Positions 35,225 to 48,440 are shown, counted from the stretch's first letter. The stretch: DNA of 64,000 nt from Xenosphaeropsis pyriputrescens (GCA_022609375.1 JAGKQE010000059.1:119345-183344); one strand, 5' to 3'. Program-made: numbers and translations. Notes: generated from the sequence alone by a model not told the origin.

Positions 35225-37040
35225 GATAGATGGTATGCAATTACTTGTTGCTGGAGTAATATTTCATGAGTAAATGGACTTTTATGTGCCTTGAGATTGC
35301 GTACAGACCTAAGTGACTCATGTCTATTGTATAGAAGCTGCTGTAACTTGTGTGTGGTGGTTAGCCAGATGCTGTGAGGTTGTTGTGGTAGCTACAGCTA
35401 TTGCGATGTGGTTGTGTGAAGGTGTTTATTGATATTGGACAGAGAGCGTTGGCCGTAAAGCTTGCAGTACGAAGAAATTATGACGCCGTGTTTGGTATTT
35501 TCGTACGACTGTAGTCATGCTTGTGGATATGTGAAAGCTTTATAATCAGCCACGCTGTGATATGTATAAGATAATCGTCGAAGGAAGTGCAATGCAATAT
35601 ACAGTGTAACGTGTACAGATAAACATATATAAAGTAATAGAAAAAAGTGGCAAAAAATAGAAATTTCACATCTAGCCCAGATGATCGGGCTCTACATACT
35701 GTTGTCTCTTGTTCTTGTTCTTGTTCTTGTTCTTGTTGTTGCTTGTCTCGGTTGTCGCCTCTCCCCCATCCTCTGTCCTCCCCATACTGTCCAAGTCTCT
35801 TCTGTGGATAGGTACCCGGTTCGAATTGCAATAAAGGGGCAGTTTGAAACCAGGCACCATACCCCCTGTGAATTCATCCTAGAACCGGGGGTATCTGTGT
35901 CATTTGTTAGCTCGCATTAGCGGAGGAAGACCATTTTGTTTTGGGGGAGGGGAGGTCAACCATTTGAATCTATGACCTCGCGGTTTCTGTGTTTATGTTA
36001 GCATTAATTGGGAGGGTTGGATACTTGACCATTGAGCTAGATGTGAAGATTGTTGTTTGCAGGCGCGTTATTGCTTCTTTTACTGAGAGGTTGGTCGACT
36101 GGAGATGCTTTTGTTCACTTTCATCATGAGGAGGTGCTCAACCTACACTTCACACTTTTCATCCACACACTTACCTTACACACCCTCTTAAAGCATTTTG
36201 AGGTCTTTGATATCATGTATCACCTCTCCCGATGTTTTTCTGACATCAATACCTTCTTTGTGTGGGAATTGAAAACCACAACGCGCCAATACACTATCTT
36301 CTCCTATTATCGTAATGCATCACAACTACTTACTTTTCTGCGGAAAGAGACAAACAGCCTTACCACACATACATTGAAACATCAACTAGCAACGGGTCAA
36401 AGAAATGTTTACAATGTAAATGTTGTTCTGGCCATTGCATCATATAAGTGCCTTCAAGAGCGTGGCCAATTAGCTGACGAAGTCAACGAATACTCAACGA
36501 AAATAACAAGGGTAATTTTCCTTACTTTCAGAGCCACAAACGAGCATGCAAGCACCGGATAAATCTTTCATGATCTTCCATTGATACATATGCGCAGTGC
36601 AAATCCAATTGCGTTTTTTCTTTTTTTGTGGTGAGCCGGGCGGTTCGGGTAATTAGCCGAACCGCGCGTTACTATCCGAGACGGCTTCACTCTCGTCATT
36701 GAAATGCTAGTATGGCATCTTTTACATATCTAAAGCCGACTGTTACGAAAGACCTAGGAGTTTCAAAGTATAATTTGAACAAACATGTTTTCATATCTAG
36801 ATTCGATATCACTCAAATAGCTAATGCCCGTGACTTGCGTACCGGCAGAAGAGTATGATGATGAATGGTGGTGAAGTCAACAGTGATGAAAAGAGATATG
36901 ACAAGATCCATATATGGCACAGCCTGTTCTGATGTCTATATATTCATTCAGTCAAAACATTTCACTAGCTCAAGAGCTCGAATGGTCGGGCATTAGCTTA
37001 TAACTTATATTAATCATTAACATTGATCACTCCACAAGTA
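35225..37040. other. Intergenic, 1.8 kb
   Basis: Between the Rds1-like gene and the 3' end of the fucosidase gene. Includes a TTGTTC repeat, a 7 bp-stem hairpin at 35952-35979 and a 170-codon open frame (36050-36562, TTG start) with no recognisable domain. I call no gene here. Confidence 0.5.
35707..35739. repeat. (TTGTTC)n microsatellite
   Basis: Five hexamer copies, directly visible. Confidence 0.85.
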
Positions 37041-39504
37041 TCAGTACTCAATCTTCATAACCCAACAATACTCCCCAGCATCAGCCAAAGCGTCAGGGAT
37101 GTTGACGGCTATGCCGGTTCCATTGCTCTCCCACTCCAGCTCCGTCCCATTACCTGCACCAATCATAGTGATCTTATCACCCTCTAAAATAGGCACTGGC
37201 ACATCAACGACCAGCGTACCAGATGGCTTGGTTAAGCTGTGAATATAGAAGGCATCTGCTGTCTGTGTGAATCTGATATCGCCTGTTTCGGGAGTGATAA
37301 AGTAGTAAGTGGTGTTAAAGATAGCCTCAGCGTTCGATTTGATCCATTTACCTGCCAGTTGAAGATGGAGGACCTCAGTGGCATCGATGGTGCCGTCAGC
37401 CATGGGGCCTATGTCAAGGAGGAAGTTACCGTTCTTCGACACCATGTCGACGAGAGAGGCGACGATAGTGGTGGCATTCATGTACAAGCTCTCTGGGGTT
37501 GCGCGGTTGTAACCGTAGGAGTACGGGTCCATGCCCTGGTTGCTCTCCCACTTTCTCTCGCTCACAGAGCTGAAGGTCGTGTATTCTGGCGTGTCAAAAT
37601 CACTTCCTTCAGGAATGCCGCAGCGGGAATTCATCGTAACCTCACGGCCATCTTTCGATGCGGCGTTGTACCATGCTGCTGCAAACTCAGCAGTGCCGTT
37701 TGCCGCACCGCAGTCACACCACATAATCTCGGTGCCGTATTCATAAGCCAGTATCTCCATTTGTGGAACCATGAGGTCGGTGATGAAGTCGGAGATGTTG
37801 ATGCGGCCAGTGTAAGGCTCTGTTTCTCCTGTGTATGGATTGGTGGCTAGAATGCCGGGCCAGGAAGTCGATGCGTTGCCGGGGAGTTGAGCAAAGCCGT
37901 AAGGTCCGAAGTCTGGGTTGAACCATTCTGGCAGCGAGAAGTAGGTACCTCGATGTAACTGGGGCTGATATGTTTTCGCAGCATCAAAGAGCTCTTTCAA
38001 GATATCTCGCTTGGGACCGTAGTGAAGGGCATTTCGATGAGTAGTTTCTTCGGTGTCGAAAAGTGCGAAACCATCTTGTAAAATTAGTATTCATTCCGTC
38101 GACTTCGGTTGAAAGGAATTTTTTTACCATGGTGTTTTGTAGTCAAAACAAAGTACTGTGCTCCTGCTTCATCAAAGAGGTCTACCCAATCCTTGGCATT
38201 GAATTTGGATGCAGTGAAGTTGGCAAAGAAATCATCATAAACTACATCGGGACCATAAGTCTTGAGATTGTACTTTTGAACATGAGCCTTGCTATCGGCA
38301 GGTTCGTGAGTCATATACCACCAGTACCACTCAGCATATACTTCGTAAGGAGTGGAGTTTCCCCAACCCGGTACAGAGTATGGACCCCAGTGAACAAAAA
38401 TGCCGTACTTGGCATCGTTAAACCACTCTGGGCTCTCGTGATTTGTCAAACTTTTGAGGTCAGATGTGTATTCTTCAAGGCCGAATGATGTGTATTCGAA
38501 TGAGTAGGTAGTGTTCATCGACCCAGAGAGAACAACTTCGCCCGTCACATTACCACAGCCAATGACGCCGATGTTGATCTTCTTCTGGTCTCCTGGACGG
38601 AGTCTCTTGATTGTGGCAGTCTCCATAGTCATGATGCCAGGTGCAACGATGGAGACTTCAACGCCTTCACCAGAAATCCATTCTGATCCTGCGTTATTTA
38701 TAACTACTTCAACCGTCTGAACTCTCTCCCCAGATGACTTCTGGGTTGGTCGTACATATTGGACTTCGATCCCAGCCCCCTTGTAGAGCGACATGGCAAA
38801 AACGTGCAATCTTGAACCACTGGTAAGGTTGGAGGTGTCTGGCAAGGTAATCGATGATAAGGTCTTAGAAGAATCCAAAGCCCCAATGTACTCGAACATG
38901 TGAGTGGTATTGAAGTTGGTATCATTTTCGGTGAAGTAAGAAGGCATGATGATTTCGCCCTTGTAGATAGTCAAGAAATTGAAATACGGCTCAGATCGAA
39001 CCTCTGCAATAGAAGATGTGTCGTCGGTGTAGGTAAACGTCAAGTTGCCTGCGGTGGAAGCCAGGTCTGCGGCAACGAGCATCTGAACACTGAAATATGA
39101 GTCTGTTGGGATATCGATGGATTGGCCCTCCATGATAACATTGTCGTTTGCCCCTGAACTTTGATATCCTGGGAAAAGATAGGATATTCCAGTCTTGATA
39201 GAATTGTATGATCCTCCTGATGGTAGGTATGCTGCAGGATAGGAGTTGTTGAGTTGATCGAAGGAGGCTTCGCCTGGAACTTCACCAAAGCCATGATTAT
39301 TGAAGTACGACTCCAATGGTATTTGAACCGAATGCTTGACAGTAGTCAATATATATACCCGCAACAGAAAAAAGCTGTATAGCTCACCTTTGCTGAACTA
39401 GTTGTATTTGTGGCATTGCTCATTGGGTATGGTGCAGCTACCGCCGAGCACACAGCTGCCAAACCCAAGAGGGTGGATAGCTTCAAAGGCATTGTGAAGC
39501 TCAT
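37041..39504 (-). CDS. Secreted GH29 alpha-L-fucosidase with N-terminal extension
   Basis: Three exons, 39504-39388, 39334-38128 and 38074-37041 (introns both 53 bp), give 785 residues. A signal peptide (LSTLLGLAAVCSAVAAPYP) is encoded in exon 1. Residues ~40-335 are a Ser/Thr/Asn-rich beta-strand region with many N-glycosylation sites. The GH29 barrel starts at SPEWFNDAKYGIFVHWGPY (about 342) and contains TTKHHDGFALFDT (440-444 HHDGF, across the second junction), the putative nucleophile Asp ~562 in WCDCG, and NFLLDIGPMADG. Family knowledge: these enzymes hydrolyse terminal alpha-L-fucose from plant xyloglucan or glycans by a retaining mechanism. The barrel is complete. The ~300-residue N-terminal region is longer than I expect for typical GH29 and may be a binding domain. 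Confidence 0.9.
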
Positions 39505-41262
39505 GATGGATTGTGGCAAATCACAGCTACAGAAGTCACAGCGAAAGGACCGCACAGGGAACAAGGAGGCATGATGTATATGTAATAAAATGTTTATCAT
39601 AAATCTCTTGATGGATATCATCCCACCGTGATGATCCCGGTACCTGCATGGTACCTGGCTGTTGCGCATATCGAACGCATGGACAGCGTGTTGTAAATCT
39701 CGAATGAAAGCTATGAGCTCGGGAAGACGATGTAACGATGCCAATGCTAAGGCGATGAACCGCGATATCGGGGAGACGATAGAGAGCATTCGGATGCACT
39801 CCGTGGTCAATGTCGATACTTAGCATCTGGTACCACCTTTAGGAAGTTCCACTTACAGGAATGGTTGTGTTCATCACCACAACGTAACAAGCCGTCATCA
39901 GTCGCTGACAGGGGATTGGATATCGGCAACGTCAATGGGGGTATTATTGACTTTGGATCGTTGCTAGCATGCTGCGCGAGAGTGAACTTTTGAAAGGTAC
40001 AAAAAAGTAGATTCGTATCCGTACCTAGACACTTATCCATACTGACGGCGGAGCAACAACTGAAAGTGGAGTGGGAAAAGATAGCGGGAGGTCCGTCGAA
40101 GGTATGGGTATTAAGGTCTTCGTCTCTTATCAGAAGTTCGGTGGAATGGCTTGCCTCTCCACAAAGTCCTGTGTGCCTAGTTCCTTAGGTAGTCTCGTCC
40201 TCCGTCTGCCAATCCCCTCTTATTCATCCATTTATTCATCCATCGATCCATCATCACATAGCTCTCTATGGGGCCTTGGAATCCCTGTATCAGTCATCAA
40301 ACTCATACAGAACCAAGCAAAATCAAACTACAGAATCAATCCTCTTTGATCGATCAATGCAGCTTCGGACGTGCATATCTTTGTGTGACTGGACGAAATA
40401 TCTCTCGCTTCTAGCAATTACGTTCCGCCGCGGCCATCTAATTGATTCAAACGCTACTCCCCTGGCTTGAACTTGGTTATCTGTTACAGAATATTACGGC
40501 TAACATACCTTATTCCAGGTGAGATATCGAATACACCGCTGCGATTGAGAAGCAGAAGCAGAAGCTATTCTCTACTTATGCTATTACCGACTAAGAGAGT
40601 CAACGAGTAAAGATTATGAGCATCTTTAAAGAGCCGAACTTTTCATGGCTTGCGGCAGTTGAAGAAGTGGCTTAAGTCGGGCTGACTGGTCGAGGTCACT
40701 TCGAACGAGTAGTAGTCACGCAGCTGTTCTCGACCTTCTTCGGAAAATAGTACTGGAGCATGCTTGAAAACATGTTCATGGATCATCATGCTTCCATTGA
40801 GGAGAACTCATTGCCCTCACTCTATTAACAAATCACCATTGATCAAACATCCAATCTAGATAAGATGCTGGCTCGGGTTTGAGCTCTTCCCAGGCATGCA
40901 TGCATGGATGACATCGATCCCTGCCATAAAAGATCACGATATGGTCGACTCCCCGCAGCTATCACCGACCTTCTACATGCAATATGCTACGTTACCACCA
41001 CCAGACGTTTTGCCAGAATGCTAAAGCAAAGACCCTGGAAATTTTTGTTGTGGTACTGTCTGCGTGCAATACGTAGTGCATACTCCGAGTACATACACCA
41101 TGTGCTGTGCTTGACTGATAAGCAACAACAAGGTAAGAGAGTCAATTGACTCAAAGTTGATGTATTTCATAATCATGTTGTTTCGCTGTCTGTGGGATTC
41201 TTCTTTTTTCTTCAGTGTGATGCAGTTTTGTGGTAGAAATACATTCACCAACTGTAATCGAT
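39505..41262. other. Intergenic between divergent glycosidase genes, 1.8 kb
   Basis: Carries the promoters of the GH29 gene (left) and of the TIM-barrel gene (right). A repeated ATTCATCCAT run near 40220 is short. No ORF with coding character. Confidence 0.5.
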
Positions 41263-43147
41263 ATGCGGACCTTCAGTCCTCTTGTGAGTCCCTTGACTCT
41301 GGAATTACTAATGGGATTCGCACAAGCATTCAATAACCCACCAGGTGTGGATATCTGGTGTGGTAAGAGTTACAGAGCGACGTACGTACAGGATCTAAGA
41401 CTTTAATCTCAGCTGTTCAAGTGCTGACATTCGTAGAAATGCTTCATTCGAACCGGGTGGATGGCTTGAAGATCTAACTTTATCCACCGAACCTCTCTTA
41501 GACCTTTCAATTCGTCCTCGTATGAACCTGTACCTCAATGGTACAGATGGATATGCTTCCTTCCTCGTCGATGCTCCGATTTCGTATATAAACGGCCAAC
41601 CATTTACCAATTCGTCTTTCGATACAAGTACCAACATCACTAATCCGTTCTTGCTTCTTTTCATTGATATTTCTGTTGAGGAATCGGGCCTTGCTTTGGT
41701 TTCAAACAAAAATGTTTCTATTAACTCCACATCGAATGAATTCACCTTTGCCCTCAGTGGGCTAACAGCGAGGTTCGAGCCCTACGATATCACAGTTGTT
41801 GGTGCTTCGCAAGATGGTCAACATTCATATATCGCAACTACACAATTATTCTATTTGCCAGGCCGCACGGATGGCGGAAGTGTTACAAAACTCGACAATT
41901 TGTATGGTGGTCTTCTAGTACAGGACTACACCCAGAATTCTACTGCCTGGTCACCCCTCTTTCCTTACTCATACTATGTGTCGTGGGATGGATGGCTCGA
42001 AAACTCTATAGACAACGTGCAGTTGTTCAAGGATGCCGGATACAATATTATACATCTCGTTCCAAATGCTGGTTTGGCTAACGAGGCTTTTCAATGGGAT
42101 GTATTGGATGAATTTCTTGACAAAATGGATGAGATAGGATTGTGGATTATGTAAGTTTTAGTCCATGAATGTCTTCGAGAGACAAAGAATGCATCATTCT
42201 TGAGCTTCATTCAAAGACTTTTGCTAACTCCTACTTGCAGGTTCGATATGAGGTGGACATACAAGAACTTGACATCAGTTCAAGACCAAGTCAACAGAAT
42301 CAACGCGCGGAAGTCTATGCTGCTGTGGTACACGGGAGACGAGCCTGACGGGCAAAGTGACGACCTGAACGCCACCAAGATAACTTATGATTTCATCAAA
42401 TCAATAGACCCATGGCACCCGGTTTCCCTGTGTCTCAACTGCTACAACTTCTACTACGAAGAGTATTCCTCAGGAGCAGACATCATTCTCTCCGATGTCT
42501 ACCCCATTGCAGTCAATACCTCATGGTCTGTACAGTACGACACAGCCTGCAACAATACATATGGATGCTGCGGTTGCGATGACTGCGAAGGTGACTTCGA
42601 AGACATTTCCAAGCGCTTCGATCTCTACAACCACTACCAGAATATTCTCGGTCTGGGTCCAAAGACTTTATGGGGTGTTCCTCAGGCTTTTGGAAATGAG
42701 ACCTTCTGGTCAAGATATCCGACTCCAGGCGAAGAGGCAGTTATGGCTATGCTCAGCGTAAACCATGCGGCTAAGGGTATCGTTGCTTGGGATTATCCAA
42801 CCACCCCGGATATTGCGTCAATCACAAGCCAACTTGCGAAGACGCTTACTGTTGCCCCGGTCAGTGGTTTCCTTCTTGGAAGTGAGACGACGATGAATTT
42901 ACCGGCGAAGGGGCAAAGTAGAATTGATGCCAGTGCCTGGATAGTTGATGGTCAGATGCTTGTTAGTGTGGTGAGTATGGACTATGCGACCATCAGTACC
43001 AATGTATCGATAACTCTGCCGGCCTCTGTCAAATTTCTCAGTAGCATGGCTTGGGGAGAGGGAAACTGGTCCTTCAGTGGGCAGACATTATATAAGCTGG
43101 GTATGAGTTCATTAGAGGTTGACATCATGATCTTCGATATGGCTTGA
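41263..43147 (+). CDS. Putative secreted glycoside-hydrolase-like TIM-barrel protein
   Basis: Three exons, 41263-41381, 41437-42150 and 42241-43147 (introns 55 and 90 bp), give 579 residues. GKSYRATNASFEPGGWL spans the first junction and LWIMFDMRWTYKN the second. The N-terminus (MRTFSPLVSPLTLELLMGFAQA) is a weak signal peptide. Residues ~30-215 are a beta-sandwich-like region. Then comes an alpha/beta region with the barrel-type strands SYYVSWDGWL, GYNIIHLVPN, LLWYTGDEPDG (D311, E312), HPVSLCLNC, ADIILSDVYP and GIVAWDYP, and a C-terminal beta domain. The DEPD motif at a strand end looks like a catalytic acid. A Cys-rich loop (YGCCGCDDCEG) is unusual. I cannot name its CAZy family; similar fungal proteins are annotated only as glycosidase superfamily. 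It is divergent from the GH29 gene. Confidence 0.75.
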
Positions 43148-46100
43148 ACTTGGATGACAGATAATAGTAGGAGGACTCGTTATGAATTACTCTATTTAGC
43201 AAAAATAATCTATACTTCACTAAACATGACGCCAATTATGTTTCAGATTTCGAACATTGTCTGATGCCTACGCTTGCTTACTCATTGCCCCCTTGTTGAA
43301 CGTGTGATTCCGGCTGTTGCTGCTGGGAAAGAAGTAAGGCTCCACGCATCCTGGCTTCTGCATGTCAGGCAGTCTATTCCGTACCAACGATGCTGCACCG
43401 GGGCACTTCCGGATCACATTTGTGCAACATGGATGTCTGGCCCCAGGTTTCCGGCGGCTTGGAATTGACCTGGGAACTTGAGCCTCGGTATCAGTTCATT
43501 GTCGGGATTGCACCAATGCTCGTCCAAAGCTTTCTGAAGGGGCAGCAGGAAACGAATGCATGACAATAATGTGGGCTGTCATGATAGGCTTCTGATAGTT
43601 GTAGGGGTTCAAGTAAATAAACTGCTCTTGATGATTACATGGTTCTCAGTAATTGCTCTCGGGTTCTACTGTGTGATATTTAGCTGTGGAACACATGCCC
43701 GTCTACCATACCTATTTCAGATGACCGTTATACAAAATCCAGATTGATAGACGACTATAAATGAATATTTTACTTATCTCTTCTGATCACCATGCCTTCT
43801 CAAAGCACTTACCTCATGTGGGAAGAATACCAAGGCAATTGTTGGATATCATAGTGAGCGTTTTCCCCCGTGAAAACACGCGAAGGTGCCCTGTCTGCAC
43901 GAGTCAGTCATGTAGCATTGAGTGAAATAGATAACAATGGGTCTATCATATACTTAGCCCAGAGTGAGGTATCGTTGATCATTACATTGGAGGAGCATTT
44001 TGGTGCTCTTTGTCGTGAAGAAGGTACGTACGCATCATCTATCCACGAGAGTTGTACTTGTTGCACTATTCTTCATCATGCAATGGAGATAATAGCCAGT
44101 GTCATCATAAGACGGCAAACGCTGTGTGGTATTCGAATCCAGCCTGTCCCCGCTCAAAGCTGCGAGCCTCCATGACAATGTAACTGTAATATCCATGTTC
44201 TGTGCCATGTCCCTTGCTTCATGGAGGAACCTCGGAATATTTATTTCTGCGTGAATAATAATATCAGCTGGCTACACGTTCTGTCGTGACAGCTGATGGA
44301 GCTCAAGCCTCTGTGAGCTAAACGCGTACTCGAGATCGACAGCCATGGATCTATCCATGACACACCATGAGCATAGTAGATTCGCTTCGATCGCCGGGAC
44401 GGGCGATTCTTGCGTGACAGGAGCCGGAAAGAGGAGAAGTGGAGAGACTTCACTGAAAAGGTTTGTGGATATCAAAGGCGCAAATGAAGATTGGAAAGCT
44501 ATTCTTTAATCATTGCCCTTGGCATTCGAAGCTGCAGACTCGACATGCAATGCCATCGTCGTCAGAATGAAGCAGGGAAAGTCTTGTCCTGTTTTCATTA
44601 GTTTTATTTCACTGTCAACCAGGATCTCGGCGCCCTACCATTCTCTAAGCTCCCATTAAAAAGCCAGCTTACCGCGGCACTCAAGGGTATCGCGGCTATG
44701 TATTAAAGTCTGTAGGGTCTGGTGGTCCATGTGTAGCGGAAGGGATCGTGGATTTCGGTCCCTAGTGAATTTGTATCCGTACTCGTCTTGATACGATACT
44801 CGGTGGAGTCATCTAAGGTACCTGTCAGAGCACGAAGTCTACCAAGCCCAGGCTTTAGGTTCAGGATCGTCGATCTCACACAACCCATAGGCCCACTTTG
44901 ATTATCAGAAATCAAAAGATTTTCAACAGTACATGGGAAGCAAGAAGGACGAACAAGCAAAACAAAAAAAAAGCCCGTCTGAATGCGCACGAGGGTGGTG
45001 CAATGAGACGTTTAGTCGGAGATTAAGGATGGAACAAGTGATCGGAAGTTTTGCTTTCATGTACAGATGTCCATATGTTGCCCGATTCGTTGTCTTCGGA
45101 CATGGAAGACGAGAATTTCAAGGAATCGACGAAGTTGAAGCTGAATTGAAGTTGAGAAGGAAATGGAGAAGCAGGATCAGGATCAGGATCAGAAGAAAAG
45201 GAACATGTCGCGATTGCTACCTACCTAGACACCTCAGCCCATCTCGGCGCACGATGTTCGTCCGTTGAGATGTATGTCGCCCCACCGGCCATGAGTTATC
45301 GTGATTCGATATCAACAGTACCGTGGAGTATTCGTGCATATGTACATACTTATGTACCTATGCAGTCTACTTGCCTTCCTCTGCTCTGCAGACTCAGACA
45401 CACATTGATGATCTCCACCTTAACCTGGACCTCATGCTCCGTCCATGCTTCGACAATGCTTCGACCACGCCTCGACCATACGGATGATAAGGAACACGCG
45501 AACAGCAGGGCGGCATATGGCGTCTTGGGGTTGAATGGTGTGCTCGCCACCTCGCTTCGTGGACCTTACAGTACTTGCTGACCGCGGAACATGGGCCCTA
45601 GATGCCGCTGAACCCGCCCATCATCATCAGACAGACAAGACAGACACGACCCCAAAACCATCCCATCCCATCCTGTTCCACCCCTTCCATACAACTCGAC
45701 GGGCTCTATGACTTGATATGTCTATATCTATATCCATATCCATATCCATATCCGTATCCACATCTATATCCACATCTCTATTCTCCTCATCCCCATCTCC
45801 ATCCTCATCTCCATACATATCATATCAATCCCACGGTTCATTCTTCAATCAGTTCACTTCTCATAACGACTCGTTGGACTTAAGCCTTCCCTTCGATACA
45901 TGCAAAACGAACATTTACATACATTTTCACCTTCCCTTCTCTCACTCTTTGGTAGTCTTTTCACACAGAATATCACATCTTCATCTTCATCATTATCCAC
46001 AGGGCCAATTCTCAAATTTAATACTTGGATGACATGACAAATAGCATCTTATAATATACGCCGGCTCTCGCTATCCCTAACGACATCGCGTTAATTCAAT

Positions 46101-46184
46101 TCCGCCTGATACTTCTGCAATTTACTTCATTTCAGTCGATTCACCTACTCATCAGTCATCAATCGACCCCATAATTCGTCTACC
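43148..46184. other. Intergenic, 3.0 kb
   Basis: No supported gene. Short ORFs (up to 111 codons at 44933-45268) lack protein-like features. A TATATC-CA repeat lies at 45720-45778. The last ~150 bases are a CA/TC-rich leader for the GNAT-amidase gene. Confidence 0.5.
45720..45778. repeat. (CATATC)n / (TATATC)n microsatellite
   Basis: About nine hexamer units with single-base variants. Confidence 0.85.
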
Positions 46185-48440
46185 ATGCCTTTTCAAGTTG
46201 AACGAGCAACGGAAGCTGACGCTGACCGCATCGCAAGCATCCATCTAATCGCGTTCTCCTCCAACATCATGCTGCAAGCCCAGTTTCCCACGAATCGGGC
46301 CATCAGCGAGTTGCATGAGGTGCTAGCGGAGGAGACGGTACGCGCCGTTCGTGACCCCTCTAAGGCTGTGTGTGTGATTCGGGAGCGGGAGACGGGTGTG
46401 GTTGTCAGCTTCGCAAAGTGGTTTCTGCCTGGTGCGGACGAGGGCTTGTTCAATAACGTTCACTGGCCAAAGGAAACTGACCTGCCGCTGCTTAAGGAGT
46501 ACTGTGAGAAGTGTGAAGAAGAGAAAGACGTCGTTGTTGGACCCAGGGCATTTTACAGTAAGGAATTTCAAATTTGTCCCTTTTTTTCTTCCTGGATTTG
46601 ATATTCTCACGTGATCGGGACGTTCTTCCTAAGAGTCCCTGTCATCTTGTGCACATATGGCGGGTTTTAATTGTTGATGCTCATGGTGTTTTTTTCAGGG
46701 CTTAGTACACTTTGCACACATCCGGATTTTCAGGGACATGGCGCGGGATCAGAATTGTTGCGATGGGGCATGAAAATGAGCATTTCAAGCGGTTGCCCAA
46801 TATATCTCGAATCTTCCTTGGAAGCAAAGAGCATGTATATCAAGGCCGGTTTCGAAGAGAAGGGGAGATTTTCTGTAGATGTTACTCTGGGCGGTCGAGT
46901 GTTAAAATACACGGAGTTCTGTCTGATTTACGAGCCAATCCAAGAGGAATATGACGAGAATGACGAAGCCGGATACGATGAGTGGTGGGACTCGAGTTTG
47001 AGCATTGCGAATCTGACCATGGATTACGAGGCGGGCGTGAAACCACAGGAGGTTGTCAGGGGGATATATGATCGAATCGAGGCATATGCGCAGATACAAG
47101 AATCTGTCTGGCTATATCTGGAACCAGTCGAGAAGGTCATGAAGGCCGCCAAAGCAATACAGAAACGATGGCCAGATCCGGACAATCGACCTCCACTTTG
47201 GGGTATTCCTTTCAGTATCAAGGACAATATCGATGTGGCTGGAATCGTCACCACGACCGGCTGTCCTGCTTTGTCGCACGTGGCAAAGAGATCTGCAACA
47301 GTCTTCCAGCATTGCATAAATTCTGGGGCCTTGTTCATTGGAAAGACGAATATGGAGCAACTGGCCACAGGGATGACAGGTCTCCGGAGTCCATTTGGTA
47401 CACTACACTCATCCTTCAGTAAGAGCCATATCGTAGGGGGTTCAAGTAGTGGGAGTGCAGTGAGCGTTTCAACTCAGCTGGTTTCTTTCTCAATTGGAAG
47501 TGATACTGCAGGATCAATACGCGTGCCAGCTCTCTTTAACGGCGTTTGTGGTTTCAAACCTACGAAGGGCACAGTGAGTGCGGCGTCTGTGACTGCTGCG
47601 TGTGCACATCAAGATTCTATGTCATTCTTGACGACAAACGTTGAGGACGCAGCAACAGTCTGGAGGGTGTGCAGTCGATTCGACAGCAGAGACATCTTTG
47701 CGAAGCCCCAGATATATAGACAGAATATTGGACGGAACTCTGCTTTGAATGCAGCCCCTCGATTTAGATTTGGAGTCCCTCCTCAATACGCCTTGGAAGC
47801 CTGTTGCCCACAATACCGCTTCATGTTTGCCGAGGTGATAGAAAAGCTACAGGAGCACGGTGGAAAGTGGGTGGAGATGGACTGGGCGCCCTTTTCAGCT
47901 GCGAATGATCTGTTATATGGCGGGACCTTTGTGTCGGAGCGTCTGGCCGGTCTCCCTCCGGGATGGTACGAAGCCAACAAGCAGCGTCTTCATCCCACGA
48001 TCTTGGAGGTCTTCGAAGGAGTCATTGCAAGACGTAGCACAGCCGAGGACGTCTTCAGAGACCTTCATAAGCAAGCCGAGTGCATTCGAGAGGTGGAGGG
48101 CATCCTGACGTATGAGAGGAGCTGTGACGTGAGCGAGAGAAACAATATACTGACGGTATTGATCGTGCCGACAGCACCCTTTCATCCAACGATAGCTGAA
48201 GTGAAAGCGTCTCCAATAGCTTTGAACTCTCAACTCGGCGCTTTCGCTCATTTCGCGAACGTGCTGGACCTCACATCCATTTCTCTACCGTGTGGTACGT
48301 ATCCCGCAGATGGGTTCGTGGAAGACGGCCAGGAAGTCAGATTGCCTTTTGGGGTGACACTCGTGGCTGGAAGGGGACTCGATGAGCCACTCTTGGCACT
48401 GGCGCATCGCATTGAGGAGGAGCTTTCTAGCGGTGAATGA
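46185..48440 (+). CDS. GNAT acetyltransferase - amidase-signature fusion
   Basis: Two exons, 46185-46557 and 46699-48440 (141 bp intron), give 704 residues. Residues 1-~225 are a GNAT domain: VERATEADADRIASIH at the start, LCTHPDFQGHGAG (130-141, the acetyl-CoA pyrophosphate loop) and YIKAGFEEKGRF. From about 245 an amidase-signature domain follows: GIPFSIKDNIDV with Lys299, GGSSSGSAV with cis-Ser374, and GSDTAGSIRVP with nucleophile Ser397, a complete Ser-cisSer-Lys triad with normal spacing. The amidase half is most like allophanate hydrolase/AtzF enzymes. Both halves sit in one continuous reading frame in exon 2, so the fusion does not depend on the splice. Probable reaction: hydrolysis of a small amide plus acyl transfer to an amine; the substrate is unknown. 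Cytosolic, no signal peptide. Confidence 0.88.

Noticed and set aside
35952..36045. Hairpin with GAGGTCA/TGACCTC arms and a tRNA-like TAGCTCAATGG on the minus strand
   Set aside because: The A-box-like sequence and a TTCAAAT loop are suggestive, but the stem is 7 bp with a 14-base loop and no acceptor or anticodon stems can be paired, so it is not a tRNA.
36050..36562. 170-codon open frame starting with TTG
   Set aside because: No ATG near the start, no domain or helix pattern I can trust, and no promoter or splice support.
34173..48440. Possible biosynthetic or degradative gene cluster (Rds1-like, GH29, TIM-barrel, GNAT-amidase)
   Set aside because: No backbone synthase, transporter or transcription factor lies among them and the gaps are 1.8-3 kb. 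Only the divergent glycosidase pair is a plausible functional unit.
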